Part shown: positions 1-8,727 of the stretch, piece after piece
Numbering within the stretch: position 1 is the first letter of the stretch
Layout: every line of letters begins with the position of its first letter
DNA from: Geodermatophilus aquaeductus
GTDB lineage: Bacteria; Actinomycetota; Actinomycetes; Mycobacteriales; Geodermatophilaceae
DNA length: 64,000 bases
Assembly (NCBI RefSeq): GCF_900182545.1
Contig: NZ_FXTJ01000001.1
Location: 744,001-808,000 of the forward strand
Reading direction: 5' to 3'
Notes under the pieces: generated by a model
The model's input: only the letters and a program-made list of their open reading frames with translations
What the model was told of the DNA's origin: nothing
Databases searched by the model: none
Translations under genes and position numbers: made by a program

Positions 1-433
1 GCCAGGTGAACAGCACGACGCTGAAGGCCACCATCACCGCCACCTGGACGGCCCACAGCACGAACGGGTCGGCGGTCAGGAACGCCGCGGAGCCGGCGGT
101 GAAGACGACGACGGTCGAGACCAGCACGTAGAACGCGTCGAACCCCATGATCGACGGGGTGAGCACACGGTTCTGGGTGATCGTGTGGAAGACGACGGTG
201 GAGACGCCGACCGCCGTCGCGACGACGAGCATCGCCAGCACGGTGAGGCTGCGCTTCTCCAGCGCGTAGGAGAGCGACCCGGGGACGTCGGTGACCAGGT
301 AGACGGCCGTCAGGACGAGGACGAGGACGCCGAGCGCGGCCAGGCGGACGGCGGGACCCGTGCGGCGCAGGCCGGCGCGGGGGGAGCGGTCGGCCCGTCG
401 CGCGGACGTCGTCGGGGCGGGGTCAGTGAGCAC
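1..433 (-). CDS. Iron-siderophore ABC transporter permease, second subunit (partial)
   Basis: This is the N-terminal part (about 144 residues) of a FecCD-family permease; the rest lies off the left edge. The visible protein has an Arg-rich cytoplasmic start, a first membrane helix rich in Leu/Val, and the phrase NRVLTPSIMGFDAFYVL. That phrase is typical of the second permease of FatDC/CeuBC/YclNO-type catecholate siderophore importers. It starts with GTG at 433 and overlaps the stop of the upstream permease by 11 bp (GTGCTCACTGA), so the two are probably translationally coupled. The operon order binding protein-permease-permease suggests that an ATPase gene follows outside the window. Family assignment is firm; the siderophore is unknown. 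Confidence 0.87.
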   Translation of the reverse strand, partial: MLTDPAPTTSARRADRSPRAGLRRTGPAVRLAALGVLVLVLTAVYLVTDVPGSLSYALEKRSLTVLAMLVVATAVGVSTVVFHTITQNRVLTPSIMGFDAFYVLVSTVVVFTAGSAAFLTADPFVLWAVQVAVMVAFSVVLFTW

Positions 434-1442
434 GGCTCCGCCTCCGCAGCAGCAGCCAGAGGAACAGGACCGCGCCGACGACGCCCACGACGACCGACAG
501 CGGGATCTCGTAGGGGAAGCGCACGGTCCGCGCGACGATGTCGCAGGCGACGACCAACACCGCACCGAGCACCGCGACCCAGGGGATCGCCCGGCGCACG
601 TTGTCGCCGATGAGCAGGCTGACGACGTTCGGGACGACGAGCCCGAGGAACGGGATCAGCCCCGCCGTGACGAGGACCGCCGCGGTGATCACCGCGACGA
701 CGACCATCCCGACGGCGACCACGCGCCGGAAGTCCAGGCCCAGGTTGGTCGCGAACTCCTCGCCGAGGCCGATGACGCTGAACCGGTCGGCGGCGACCCA
801 GGCGACGACGACCATCGCGCCGGCGATCCACACGAACTCGTAGCGGCCCTGCATGACGCCGGCGAAGCTGCCCTGCGACCACTGCATCAGGGACTGCAGG
901 AGGTCGAGGCGGTAGGCGAAGAACGTCGTCACGGCGCCCACGACGCCGCCGAGCATGATGCCGACCAGCGGGACGAGCACGAGCTGGCGGACCGGCACCG
1001 CCCGCACCACCCGCAGGAAGACCCAGGTGCCGACGAGGCCGAACACCGCGGCGACGGCCGTCTTGCCGACGACCGCCATGCCCGGGACGACGACGGTCGT
1101 GCCGAGCATGCCCAGTGTCGCGAACTCGGTGACGCCCGTGGTGCTGGGCTCCACGAACTTGTTCCGCACGAGCATCTGCATGATCAGCCCGGCGATGCCC
1201 AGGGAGGCGCCGGCGAGGACCAGCGCGACCGTGCGCGGGATCCGGCTCGCCACGAGCAGGAAGGCCGCGGTGCCGTCGGAGTCCCCGGACAGGAGCGAGA
1301 CCGGGGACACGTCGGAGACGCCGATGAACAGGCTGGCGACCGCGAGGACCGCGAGCAGCACGCCGACGAGCACCCCCGCGCCGGTGCGCCGGGGGCGCGC
1401 GGGCGTGGAGGTGCTCGTCGGCTGCGGGTGGAGCGCCGTCAC
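423..1442 (-). CDS. Iron-siderophore ABC transporter permease, first subunit
   Basis: A 339-residue FecCD/BtuC-type inner-membrane permease with about nine hydrophobic segments, close to the usual family length. Diagnostic stretches are [20 protein letters not shown] near the N-terminus, [18 protein letters not shown], and [14 protein letters not shown], which corresponds to the cytoplasmic coupling region that contacts the ATPase. The GTG start at 1442 lies 29 bp after the binding-protein stop and has no strong ribosome site, so translation probably depends on the upstream gene. It forms a heterodimer with the next permease to pass ferric siderophore across the membrane. Substrate class (catecholate-like) is inferred from similarity to FatD/CeuB/YclN. 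Confidence 0.9.
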   Translation of the reverse strand: MTALHPQPTSTSTPARPRRTGAGVLVGVLLAVLAVASLFIGVSDVSPVSLLSGDSDGTAAFLLVASRIPRTVALVLAGASLGIAGLIMQMLVRNKFVEPSTTGVTEFATLGMLGTTVVVPGMAVVGKTAVAAVFGLVGTWVFLRVVRAVPVRQLVLVPLVGIMLGGVVGAVTTFFAYRLDLLQSLMQWSQGSFAGVMQGRYEFVWIAGAMVVVAWVAADRFSVIGLGEEFATNLGLDFRRVVAVGMVVVAVITAAVLVTAGLIPFLGLVVPNVVSLLIGDNVRRAIPWVAVLGAVLVVACDIVARTVRFPYEIPLSVVVGVVGAVLFLWLLLRRRSRAH

Positions 1443-1471
1443 GGAGAGGAGCGGTGCCGGGCGGGGATCGC

Positions 1472-2482
1472 TCAGCCGGCGATCTGCAGGACGTCGTCGA
1501 TCATGATCTGCGTGGTGTCGAGACCACCGAAGACGACGTACCAGGCCACCGGGTCGAGGTAGACGATCTGGTCCTGCTGCGCGGCCGTCGTCTGCCGGAC
1601 GATGTCGTTGTCGAGCACCGCCGCGGCCGCCTGCGCGCCCTCCTCGCCGGTGGCGGCGTCGCGGTCGACGACCCACAGGTAGTCGGGGTTCGTCTCGAGC
1701 AGGAACTCGAACGACACCGGCTCGCCGTGCGTGGCGGCCTGGATGTCGTCGACGACCGGCTGCACGCCGAAGGCGTCGTAGATGAGACCGCCGCGCGCGC
1801 CGCGCCCGCTGGCGTCGTCCCCGGCGGGGGCCATGGCGCTCAGCTCGCCGCCGGAGACCATCAGGCCCAGCCCCGTGCCCGCGTCGGCGGTGGCGGCCCG
1901 CGCCTCCTCCAGGCCGGCCTCGACCTCGGTGATCGCTGCGGCCGCCTCGTCCTCCGCGCCGAGCACCTCGCCGAGGAAGGTGGTGTTGCGCTCCAGGGTC
2001 TCGGTGTACGAGCCGCGCAGGCTGAGGTCGACGGTCGGCGCGATCTCGCTGAGGTCCTCGTACAGCGCCGAGGAGCGGCCCCCGATGACGATCAGGTCGG
2101 GCTGCTGCGACTCGATCTCGACCAGGTCGGCCTCGAACAGGGTGCCCGCGTTGAAGGCGTCGTCGGCCAGGTACTGCTGGAGGTGGTCGGGCACCGAGTC
2201 CAGCGGTGCCCCGGCGACCTCGCCGCCCAGCGCCCCGATGGTGTCGAGGCTGGCCAGGTCGAAGACGACGATGCGCTCGGGGTCCTGCGGGACCTCGACC
2301 GTCGTCTCCTCGAACTCGGGGTCCTGGTCCTCGGCGGCGACGTTCCGGTCCCAGGTCCAGGTGACCGTCCCGCCCTCGGTGGCGGCCTCGGCGACGGGCT
2401 CGTCGGAACCGCAGGCGGTCAGCGCGAGCGCCGCGGCGAGGGACAGGGAGGCGGCCGCCAACGGCCGGGACGCGGTGCGCAT
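1472..2482 (-). CDS. Siderophore-binding lipoprotein of ABC transporter
   Basis: A 336-residue extracytoplasmic solute-binding protein of the FatB/CeuE/YclQ type. The first 24 residues form a lipoprotein signal with lipobox LTAC, so Cys24 should be lipidated. The mature part shows [18 protein letters not shown] and [11 protein letters not shown], features of the two-lobed Fe-siderophore-binding (class III, helical backbone) fold, and ends with [13 protein letters not shown]. It is the first gene of the operon and is followed by two permease genes. An iron box lies about 31 bp upstream of its ATG, so iron repression is likely. The exact ligand cannot be read from the sequence. Confidence 0.92.
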   Translation of the reverse strand: MRTASRPLAAASLSLAAALALTACGSDEPVAEAATEGGTVTWTWDRNVAAEDQDPEFEETTVEVPQDPERIVVFDLASLDTIGALGGEVAGAPLDSVPDHLQQYLADDAFNAGTLFEADLVEIESQQPDLIVIGGRSSALYEDLSEIAPTVDLSLRGSYTETLERNTTFLGEVLGAEDEAAAAITEVEAGLEEARAATADAGTGLGLMVSGGELSAMAPAGDDASGRGARGGLIYDAFGVQPVVDDIQAATHGEPVSFEFLLETNPDYLWVVDRDAATGEEGAQAAAAVLDNDIVRQTTAAQQDQIVYLDPVAWYVVFGGLDTTQIMIDDVLQIAG

Positions 2483-2512
2483 GGTTCTCCAGGTCGAGTA
2501 GGAAAGGCTGCC

Positions 2513-2531
2513 CTAAGTGAGCCTGGCCTAA
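2513..2531 (-). promoter_or_regulatory. IdeR/DmdR1-type iron box
   Basis: Read on the minus strand the 19-mer is TTAGGCCAGGCTCACTTAG. It agrees at 15 of 19 positions with the actinobacterial iron box TTAGGTTAGGCTCACCTAA. It sits 31-49 bp upstream of the siderophore-binding-protein start, where a bound iron-loaded repressor would block the promoter. The match is direct; repression by an IdeR/DmdR1 homologue is inferred. Confidence 0.75.
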
Positions 2532-2608
2532 CCTGCCACACCGGTCGCCGGCGTCTCGTATCGGGGGTCCCCGGGTTGGACCAGGGGGCCGGCGGGCAGG
2601 AGCGGGGC

Positions 2609-3601
2609 ATGCAGACACGCATGCTGGGATCGCTGTCCGTGCCCGCCCTGGGGCTCGGGTGCATGGGGATGAGCGAGTTCTACGGCACCGGGGACCAGGC
2701 CGAGGCCGAGCGCACCATCCAGCGCGCCCTCGACCTCGGCGTCACCTTCCTCGACACCGCGGACATGTACGGGCCCTTCACCAACGAGCGGCTGGTGGGC
2801 CGCGCCATCGCCGGCCGCCGCGACGAGGTGGTGCTGGCCACCAAGTTCGGCAACGAGCGCGGTGAGGACGGCTCCTTCCGCGGCATCAACGGCCGGCCCG
2901 CGTACGTGCGGCAGGCGTGCGACGCCTCGCTGCAGCGGCTCGGCGTCGACGTCATCGACCTCTACTACCAGCACCGGGTGGACACCACCGTCCCCGTCGA
3001 GGACACCTGGGGCGCGATCCGCGAGCTGGTCGAGGCGGGCAAGGTCCGCTCCGCCGGGATCTCGGAGGCCGCGCCGGAGACCATCCGCCGCGCGCACGCC
3101 GTCCAGCCGGTGACCGCGGTCCAGACGGAGTACTCGCTGTGGAGCCGCGACCCCGAGGAGAACGGCGTCCTCGCCACCTGCGCCGAGCTCGGGATCGGCT
3201 TCGTCGCCTACTCGCCGATCGGCCGCGGCTTCCTGTCCGGGCAGATCCGCAGCGTCGACGACCTGGCGCCCGACGACTTCCGCCGCCACAACCCGCGCTT
3301 CCAGGGGGAGGCGTTCGCGCAGAACCTGCGGCTGGTCGACCGGGTGCGCGAGATCGCCGACGAGAAGGGCGTCACCGCCTCACAGCTCGCGCTGGCCTGG
3401 GTCATGGCGCAGAGCGACCGCGCGGGCAACCCCGCCGTCGTCCCGATCCCGGGCACCAAGCGGGTCCACTACCTGGAGGAGAACGCCGCGGCCGCCGACG
3501 TCGAGCTCGGCGAGGACGACCTGCGCCGTCTCGACGAGGCCGCCCCCGTCGGTGCCGCGGTGGGCGACCGCTACCCCGACATGTCCGGCGTGCACCGGTG
3601 A
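2609..3601 (+). CDS. Aldo/keto reductase
   Basis: A 330-residue NADPH-dependent aldo/keto reductase of the AKR13/YakC-like group ([16 protein letters not shown] at the start). The catalytic tetrad can be placed at Asp49, Tyr54 (DTADMYGP), Lys79 (ATKFG) and His122 (YYQHRVD). The C-terminal IPGTKR motif is the usual NADP phosphate-binding loop. It is a single-domain (beta/alpha)8 cytoplasmic enzyme of normal length. The ATG at 2609 follows a weak purine-rich stretch. It diverges from the iron-uptake operon, with the iron box in the gap, so a shared promoter region is possible. The physiological carbonyl substrate is unknown. Confidence 0.93.
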   Translation: MQTRMLGSLSVPALGLGCMGMSEFYGTGDQAEAERTIQRALDLGVTFLDTADMYGPFTNERLVGRAIAGRRDEVVLATKFGNERGEDGSFRGINGRPAYVRQACDASLQRLGVDVIDLYYQHRVDTTVPVEDTWGAIRELVEAGKVRSAGISEAAPETIRRAHAVQPVTAVQTEYSLWSRDPEENGVLATCAELGIGFVAYSPIGRGFLSGQIRSVDDLAPDDFRRHNPRFQGEAFAQNLRLVDRVREIADEKGVTASQLALAWVMAQSDRAGNPAVVPIPGTKRVHYLEENAAAADVELGEDDLRRLDEAAPVGAAVGDRYPDMSGVHR

Positions 3602-3629
3602 CGGCCCCGCACCAGGCGGAGGCCGGGCA

Positions 3630-4445
3630 CTAGGCGACCGCGGCCCGCGGGAGGACGACGCCGAGGACGTCGGCGACGTGCTCGCGGGCCGCGGCGGCCA
3701 GCCGGGCGCCGGTGTCGGCCCAGGCGTCGCGGACGTCCCGCGCCGGCCAGCCCGCCGGCTGCAGCGGCGCGGGCAGCAGCGGGTCCGCGGCGAGGACCGC
3801 GCGCAGCTCGGCGCGCAGCCGCAGGTGCAGGGCGAGCGCGGCCGGGCCCTGGGGCACCGTCCCTGCGGCGGTGCGCAGCCGGTCGAGCACGCGGGACCAG
3901 GCGGCCGCCAGCCGGGGGAGGTCCCAGCAGCGGGCGGCGAGGTCGCCGTCGGACAGCCGCGGGTCGGCGACGTGCGCGGTCAGCAGGTCCAGCCGGGAGG
4001 TGCGCTCGCCGGCCAGCTCGGCGTGCACCTCGTCGAGCGCCGACGGGTGCGGGGACACCCACGTGGCCGGCGCGAGCGGGCCGAACCCGGCGCGGGCGAG
4101 ACCGCGGCGCACCCGCTCGCGGGCCGCCCGGTCGGTCTCCGGGACGCTGTAGACGACCATCCGCCACTGCCCGTCCCACGGGTCCAGCCGCCGCTGGACG
4201 CGCTCGTCGCGGGCGGCCACCGACTCGCGCAGCAGCGCCGTCGGGAGGAGCAGCGTCTCCCGGCCGCGCCGCGAGGCGCTCAGCCAGCCCGAGCGACGCA
4301 GCGCCGCCGCGGCCACCCGCGTGCTGGGCTCGGCCACGCCGCAGGCGGCCAGCAGCTGGACCAGCGTCTGCAGGGACACCGGGTCGCCGCCGAGGGCGTC
4401 CAGGTGCTCGGTGCAGAGGTCCACCACCAGGTCGCGGACGGTCAT
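3630..4445 (-). CDS. PaaX-family transcriptional regulator
   Basis: A 271-residue protein with the PaaX layout: an N-terminal winged helix (about residues 15-75, VAAAALRRSGWLSASRRGRETL), a central PaaX domain beginning WDGQWRMVVYSVPETDRAARERVRRGL, and a C-terminal helical part. PaaX proteins repress phenylacetate degradation and sense phenylacetyl-CoA, but no paa genes are in this window, so its target is unknown. It is divergent from the small membrane-protein pair that begins at 4508, which might be one of its targets. The family call rests on domain order and motif; the ligand is not inferable. Confidence 0.85.
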   Translation of the reverse strand: MTVRDLVVDLCTEHLDALGGDPVSLQTLVQLLAACGVAEPSTRVAAAALRRSGWLSASRRGRETLLLPTALLRESVAARDERVQRRLDPWDGQWRMVVYSVPETDRAARERVRRGLARAGFGPLAPATWVSPHPSALDEVHAELAGERTSRLDLLTAHVADPRLSDGDLAARCWDLPRLAAAWSRVLDRLRTAAGTVPQGPAALALHLRLRAELRAVLAADPLLPAPLQPAGWPARDVRDAWADTGARLAAAAREHVADVLGVVLPRAAVA

Positions 4446-4507
4446 GCCCCATGACTACCCCGTGCCCGCAACCGGCTCCCGCGGGGGACGCGGGATCATG
4501 GACGGCG

Positions 4508-4873
4508 ATGACCCCCTTCCTCGTCTGGTCGGCCACGGCGGTCGCCGTCCTCGTGGCGCTCGCCGGCCTCGCCTCCACGCTGGCCCGCCGGCGGATCGGC
4601 CTGCTCCACCTCGCCGGTGCCGCGGTGCTCGAGGTGCTGCTCGTCGTCCAGGCGGTGGTGGCGGGGGCGGCGCTGGCCGGCGGTCAGCGGCCCCCGGAGA
4701 CGGCGACCTTCGTCGGGTACCTCGCCGGCGTCGTCCTGCTGCCGGTGGCCGGCGTGCTGTGGTCGCGGACCGAGCCCAGCCGCTGGGCGGGGACCGTGCT
4801 GGCCGTGGCGTCCCTGGTCACCGCCGTGATGGTCTGGCGGCTGGTCCAGCTGTGGGAGGCCCCCGGTGCCTGA
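4508..4873 (+). CDS. Small integral membrane protein
   Basis: About 121 residues with four hydrophobic helices (MTPFLVWSATAVAVLVALAG; LHLAGAAVLEVLLVVQAVVAG; FVGYLAGVVLLPVAGVLW; WAGTVLAVASLVTAVMVWRL). No catalytic motif was recognised. An upstream in-frame ATG at 4451 would add a Pro/Ala-rich 19-residue leader but would begin only 5 bp from the divergent PaaX start, so 4508 is preferred. The following gene begins within its last codons, so the two are probably co-expressed and may form one complex. Function is unknown. Confidence 0.72.
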   Translation: MTPFLVWSATAVAVLVALAGLASTLARRRIGLLHLAGAAVLEVLLVVQAVVAGAALAGGQRPPETATFVGYLAGVVLLPVAGVLWSRTEPSRWAGTVLAVASLVTAVMVWRLVQLWEAPGA

Positions 4874-5363
4874 GCCGGCCGGCACCCGGCCGGGCGGCAC
4901 GGCGGCCGGCCCCGGGCGGGTGCTGGTGGCCGTGTACGCCGTCTTCGCGCTGGCCGCGGGCGCCCGGGCCGCGGTGCAGCTGGCCACGCGGTTCGACGAG
5001 GCGCCGGTGGCCTACCTGCTGTCGGCGCTCGCGGCGGTCGTCTACGTGGTGGCCACCGTGGGCCTGGCCCGCGGCGGGCGGGGCGGCCGGCGGACGGCGC
5101 TCGTCGCCTGCTCGGTCGAACTGGCCGGCGTCCTCGTGGTCGGCACCCTGTCGCTGCTGGACCCGGCCGCCTTCCCCGACGAGACGGTGTGGTCGGCGTT
5201 CGGCCGCGGCTACGGCTTCGTGCCGCTGGTGCTGCCGGTGCTCGGCCTGCTGTGGCTGCGTCACCAGGCGGAGGTGGCGGCCGGGCAGGAGGCGGCCGGG
5301 GAGGAGGCCGCCGGGGAGGAAGCCGCCGGGACCGCCCCGGAGGACGGTCCCGGCCGGGCCTGA
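4866..5363 (+). CDS. Small integral membrane protein, coupled to the preceding gene
   Basis: A 165-residue protein with four predicted membrane helices starting at VLVAVYAVFALAAGARAAVQ and ending at FVPLVLPVLGLLWL. Its C-terminal tail carries three tandem copies of an acidic EEAAG unit. The GTG start at 4866 overlaps the preceding stop by 8 bp, which points to coupled translation. The region around residues 15-50 resembles helices found in actinobacterial small multi-span proteins of unknown role. No function can be assigned; it may act with the 4508 gene product in the membrane. Confidence 0.78.
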   Translation: MPEPAGTRPGGTAAGPGRVLVAVYAVFALAAGARAAVQLATRFDEAPVAYLLSALAAVVYVVATVGLARGGRGGRRTALVACSVELAGVLVVGTLSLLDPAAFPDETVWSAFGRGYGFVPLVLPVLGLLWLRHQAEVAAGQEAAGEEAAGEEAAGTAPEDGPGRA

Positions 5364-5367
5364 GCGC

Positions 5368-6195
5368 TCAGAAGTCGCCGCCCCCGAAGTCGCCGCCGAA
5401 GTCCCCGCCCCCGAAGTCGCCCCCGCCGCCGAAGTCCCCGCCGTCGTAGCCGTTGTCGGCGCCGCCGGCGAAGTCGGCGTCCGGGTCCCCGCCGTAGCCG
5501 CCGTCGCCGGCCGCGTAGTCACCACCACCGGCGTCGCCGCCGCCGTCGGCCCCCGCGCCGTCCTGGTAGCCCTCGGCGTAGGCCTCCTCGTCACCGCCGC
5601 CGAACAGGCCGCCGTCACCGAGGCCGGTGTCGAACAGGGCGTCGGCGACGGCGGTGCCGACGACGAGGCCGCCGATGGTGCCGAGCAGGCTGCCGCCGAG
5701 GGAGCCGCCGAACCCGCCCATGCCGCGCCCGGACCCGCCGCCGTAGCCGGGGCCGTAGCCGCCACCGCCGTAACCGGGGCCGTAGCCCGGGCCGTAGCCG
5801 GGACCACCGCCGTAGCCGCTGAAGGTGCGCTCGAGGAACCCGGGCTGGCGCAGCTCGGCGCGGGTGGCCACGCGGGCGAGGGTCTGCGCGTCGTCGCTGC
5901 GCGGCCGCTCCGACGCCGGCACCCCGGCCGCGAGCTGGGTGAGCACCTCCTGCCGCTGCTGCGGGGTGAGCTGTCCGAAGGCCTCGGCGTGCGCCTGCTC
6001 GATCTGGTCGGGCGGCGCGGTGCGCAGCAGGTAGCGGTAGCGCTCGACGGCCTGCTGGTCGGTGAGCGGTGCGCGCTGGCCGGGTGCCGGCCGGGCCGGC
6101 GGTGCTGCCTGCGGTGCGCTGTAGCCGTCGTAGCCCCCGTACCCGGCGGGCTCCGGTGCGCGGCGGCGGCCCAGGAGCCGGTCGAGCAGTCCCAT
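5368..6195 (-). CDS. Gly/Tyr-rich protein with DUF937-like helical region
   Basis: A 275-residue protein starting MGLLDRLLGRRR, with a Pro/Ala-rich linker, a charged helical block (about residues 42-110, DQQAVERYRYLLRTAPPDQIEQAHAEAF and LTPQQRQEVLTQL), then GYGPGYGPGYGG repeats. A hydrophobic glycine-zipper-like segment follows (LGGSLLGTIGGLVVGTAVADALF), and the tail is built from GGDFGG units. The helical block resembles proteins annotated as cation-transport ATPase-like or DUF937-type in actinobacteria, but I cannot place it firmly. A good ribosome site (GGGAGG) precedes the ATG at 6195. The low-complexity tail suggests an extended, possibly phase-separating or surface-associated region; function is unknown. 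Confidence 0.75.
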   Translation of the reverse strand: MGLLDRLLGRRRAPEPAGYGGYDGYSAPQAAPPARPAPGQRAPLTDQQAVERYRYLLRTAPPDQIEQAHAEAFGQLTPQQRQEVLTQLAAGVPASERPRSDDAQTLARVATRAELRQPGFLERTFSGYGGGPGYGPGYGPGYGGGGYGPGYGGGSGRGMGGFGGSLGGSLLGTIGGLVVGTAVADALFDTGLGDGGLFGGGDEEAYAEGYQDGAGADGGGDAGGGDYAAGDGGYGGDPDADFAGGADNGYDGGDFGGGGDFGGGDFGGDFGGGDF

Positions 6196-6305
6196 GGCGT
6201 CTCCCTCCCGAGGTGTCGCCGTCTGGGGTGCCCTCCTGGGCGGCGGGCACACCTGCGCGGGGGAGGTCACCCCTCGCTCGCGGGCAGCGACCCCGGGACA
6301 GCCGG

Positions 6306-6311
6306 TAGATT
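6306..6311 (+). promoter_or_regulatory. -10 element TAGATT, leaderless start
   Basis: TAGATT ends 6 bp before the GTG at 6318. Transcription should therefore begin at or next to the start codon, giving a leaderless message for the LOV phosphatase gene. No clear -35 hexamer was found. Confidence 0.55.
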
Positions 6312-6317
6312 CGTTGC

Positions 6318-8714
6318 GTGCGACCGGACGACCGACCGCAGCCGGGACAGGCGCCCCCACCTGGGGTGTTCCCCGGCGCCACCGCCCCCACGGACGCACC
6401 CTCGGGTGACGGGATCCCCCCGCGCACGCGTGCCGCGATGGCCGAGGCCACCTCGCCGGCGGACGGGGCCGGCGGCCGGCAGGCCGGCATCGTCAGCGCC
6501 GCCACCGCCCTCGTCTCCGAGCACGGCGAGGCGCAGTCGGCGTCCACCGCCCTGCCCGCGGTCCTGGCCGACGTCCCGGTCGCCGTCCTGCTCATCGACC
6601 AGAAGTCCGGCTCGGTCACCTACGCCAACAGCGCGGCGGTCGAGATGGCCGGCAACGTCCGCCTGCCGGTCGACGTCGACACCTGGGGTGCCTCGGCCGG
6701 CCTCACCGACCTCGGCGGCGCTCCCCTCGCGCGCACCAGCGGCCCGCTGTCGCTGGTGGCGCAGGGCCTGCCGGTCACCGGCGAGGCGGTGCGGCTCTCA
6801 CCCGCCCGCAGCACCGACGAGGACCGGGTCTCCGACGGCGAGGAGAACGGGAGCCGGCTGCTGTGGGTGACCGGCTTCCCGCTGTCGCAGCCGGGCAGCA
6901 CCCAGGCGCTGTCGCTGGTCGTCCTCCTCGAGGTCGAGAGCGTGGGCGGCACCGCCGACGCCGACGCCGAGCTCCAGGCGCTGCGGGAGCGGGCCGTGGT
7001 GGCCACCGACATCGCGTTCACGATCACCGATCCCCGCCAGCCGGACGACCCGCTGGTGTGGGTCAACCCCTCCTTCACCCGGATCACCGGGTACTCCTAC
7101 GAGGAGGCGGTCGGCCGCAACTGCCGCTTCCTGCAGGGCTCGAACACCGACCCCGGGGCCGTCGACCAGATCCGCGCCGCCCTGGCCGCGCAGCAGGCGG
7201 TCACCGTCACGCTGCTCAACCACCGCCGCGACGGCACGGCGTTCTGGAACCAGGTCGCCATCAGCCCGGTGTTCGACGGCGAGGGCGAGCTCGTGAGCTT
7301 CGTCGGCGTGCAGACCGACGTCACCGAGCGGGTCCGGGTCGAGTCCGAGCGCGAGGCCGCCTTCGCCGCCGAGCAGGCCGCCCGGCAGGAGGCCGAGCTG
7401 GCCCGCGCCGTGGCCGAGCAGGCGCGCAGCGACGCCGAGCGGGCCCAGCGGGAGGCCGAGGGCGCCCAGGCGCGGCTCGCGCTCATGGCCGAGGCGACCA
7501 GCACGCTGATCGCCACCCTCGACGTCGCCGACCTGCTCGACCGGCTGGCTACGCTCTGCGTGCCGCAGCTGGCCGACTGGGTGGTCGTCACGCTCGTCGA
7601 CGAGGCCGGTGAGGTGCGCGAGTTCGCCTCCCGCGACCGCGAGCGGCTGCGCACCGACCTGCGCCAGTTCGACGCCGGCCACGCGATGCGGCTGCCGCCG
7701 GACTCGCCGAGCCAGCGCAGCATCAGCACCTCCCGCGCGGTGCTCGTCGAGCGCCTGCCGGACCCGCTCGACAGCGCGATGGCCTCCCCGGTGGCGCAGA
7801 AGATCGCCGGGCGGCTGGGCGCGGCGTCGTCGCTGAGCGCGCCGATGGTCGCCCGCCGGCGCACCCGGGGCGCGATCACGCTGGTGCGCAGCTCGCCGGA
7901 GCGACCCTTCACCCCCGACGACGTCGGCCTGGTGGAGGACCTGGCCCGGCGGGCCGCCCTCGTCATGGACAACGTGCGCCTGTACCAGCAGGAGCACGTC
8001 GTCGCCGACACCCTGCAGCGCTCGCTCCTGCCCGACCTGCCCGAGGTGGCGGGTCTGGAGGCGGCCGCGCACTACGTGAGCGCCTCCACGGCCGCCGACG
8101 TCGGCGGGGACTTCTACGACCTGCTGCAACTGCCCGACGGGTCGGTGGCGATGGTCATCGGCGACGTCGTCGGCCACGACGTCGCCGCGGCCGCGGCCAT
8201 GGGGCACCTGCGGGGGCTCATCCGCGCCTGCCTGTGGGACGCCCCGGACCCGCACCCGAGCACGGTGCTCACCCGCGTCGACCGGCTGGTCCAGGGCCTG
8301 CGGGTCGCCTCGCTGGCCACGATGGCCTACCTGCGCGCCGTCCCCCCGGCCGAGCCCGGCGGGAACTGGACCGTGCAGATGGCCAACGCCGGGCACCCGC
8401 CGGTGGTCCTGCGCTCGCCCGACGGGGAGGTGCGGCCGGTCGACGGTGTCACGGGCCTGCTCGTGGGCGTCGACGTCGACGCCGAGCGGGCGACCCGCAC
8501 GATGGAGCTGCCGCCCGGCTCGACGCTGCTGGCCTACACCGACGGGCTGGTGGAGACGCCGGGGTCCGACCTCGACCAGGGCATCGAGGCGCTCGTGCAG
8601 CGGCTGGCGGCCACCCCGGCCGACGCCTCGCCGCGCGCCCTGTGCGACGCCGCGGTCAGCGGCACCCTGGACGGCCGGGATGACGTCGCGCTGATCGCCG
8701 TCCGCTTCCTCTAG
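6318..8714 (+). CDS. PAS-LOV-GAF-SpoIIE serine phosphatase (predicted blue-light sensor)
   Basis: A 798-residue cytoplasmic signalling protein. Domains in order are a degenerate PAS (about 75-205), a LOV-type PAS (about 225-340), a short coiled coil rich in Glu/Ala/Arg (345-390), a GAF domain (about 395-550) and a PP2C/SpoIIE phosphatase (about 575-798). The LOV domain has the flavin-adduct motif GRNCRFLQG with Cys269, plus NHRRDGTAFWN. The phosphatase has the metal-binding stretches ADVGGDFYDLL and GDVVGHDVAAA. SpoIIE-type phosphatases usually dephosphorylate anti-sigma-factor antagonists, so light could feed a stress sigma-factor pathway. No partner gene sits beside it. Chemistry is inferred from motifs. 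Confidence 0.92.
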   Translation: MRPDDRPQPGQAPPPGVFPGATAPTDAPSGDGIPPRTRAAMAEATSPADGAGGRQAGIVSAATALVSEHGEAQSASTALPAVLADVPVAVLLIDQKSGSVTYANSAAVEMAGNVRLPVDVDTWGASAGLTDLGGAPLARTSGPLSLVAQGLPVTGEAVRLSPARSTDEDRVSDGEENGSRLLWVTGFPLSQPGSTQALSLVVLLEVESVGGTADADAELQALRERAVVATDIAFTITDPRQPDDPLVWVNPSFTRITGYSYEEAVGRNCRFLQGSNTDPGAVDQIRAALAAQQAVTVTLLNHRRDGTAFWNQVAISPVFDGEGELVSFVGVQTDVTERVRVESEREAAFAAEQAARQEAELARAVAEQARSDAERAQREAEGAQARLALMAEATSTLIATLDVADLLDRLATLCVPQLADWVVVTLVDEAGEVREFASRDRERLRTDLRQFDAGHAMRLPPDSPSQRSISTSRAVLVERLPDPLDSAMASPVAQKIAGRLGAASSLSAPMVARRRTRGAITLVRSSPERPFTPDDVGLVEDLARRAALVMDNVRLYQQEHVVADTLQRSLLPDLPEVAGLEAAAHYVSASTAADVGGDFYDLLQLPDGSVAMVIGDVVGHDVAAAAAMGHLRGLIRACLWDAPDPHPSTVLTRVDRLVQGLRVASLATMAYLRAVPPAEPGGNWTVQMANAGHPPVVLRSPDGEVRPVDGVTGLLVGVDVDAERATRTMELPPGSTLLAYTDGLVETPGSDLDQGIEALVQRLAATPADASPRALCDAAVSGTLDGRDDVALIAVRFL

Positions 8715-8727
8715 GACCCCCGCGCGC

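Noticed and set aside
423..2618. A 731-codon open frame on the minus strand read as one protein
   Set aside because: Its first half runs antisense-frame through the binding-protein gene with shadow-like Arg/Gly/Pro composition. Only the part from GTG 1442 is a permease.
1454..3601. Long plus-strand frame running into the aldo/keto reductase
   Set aside because: The part before ATG 2609 is antisense to the binding-protein gene and has shadow composition.
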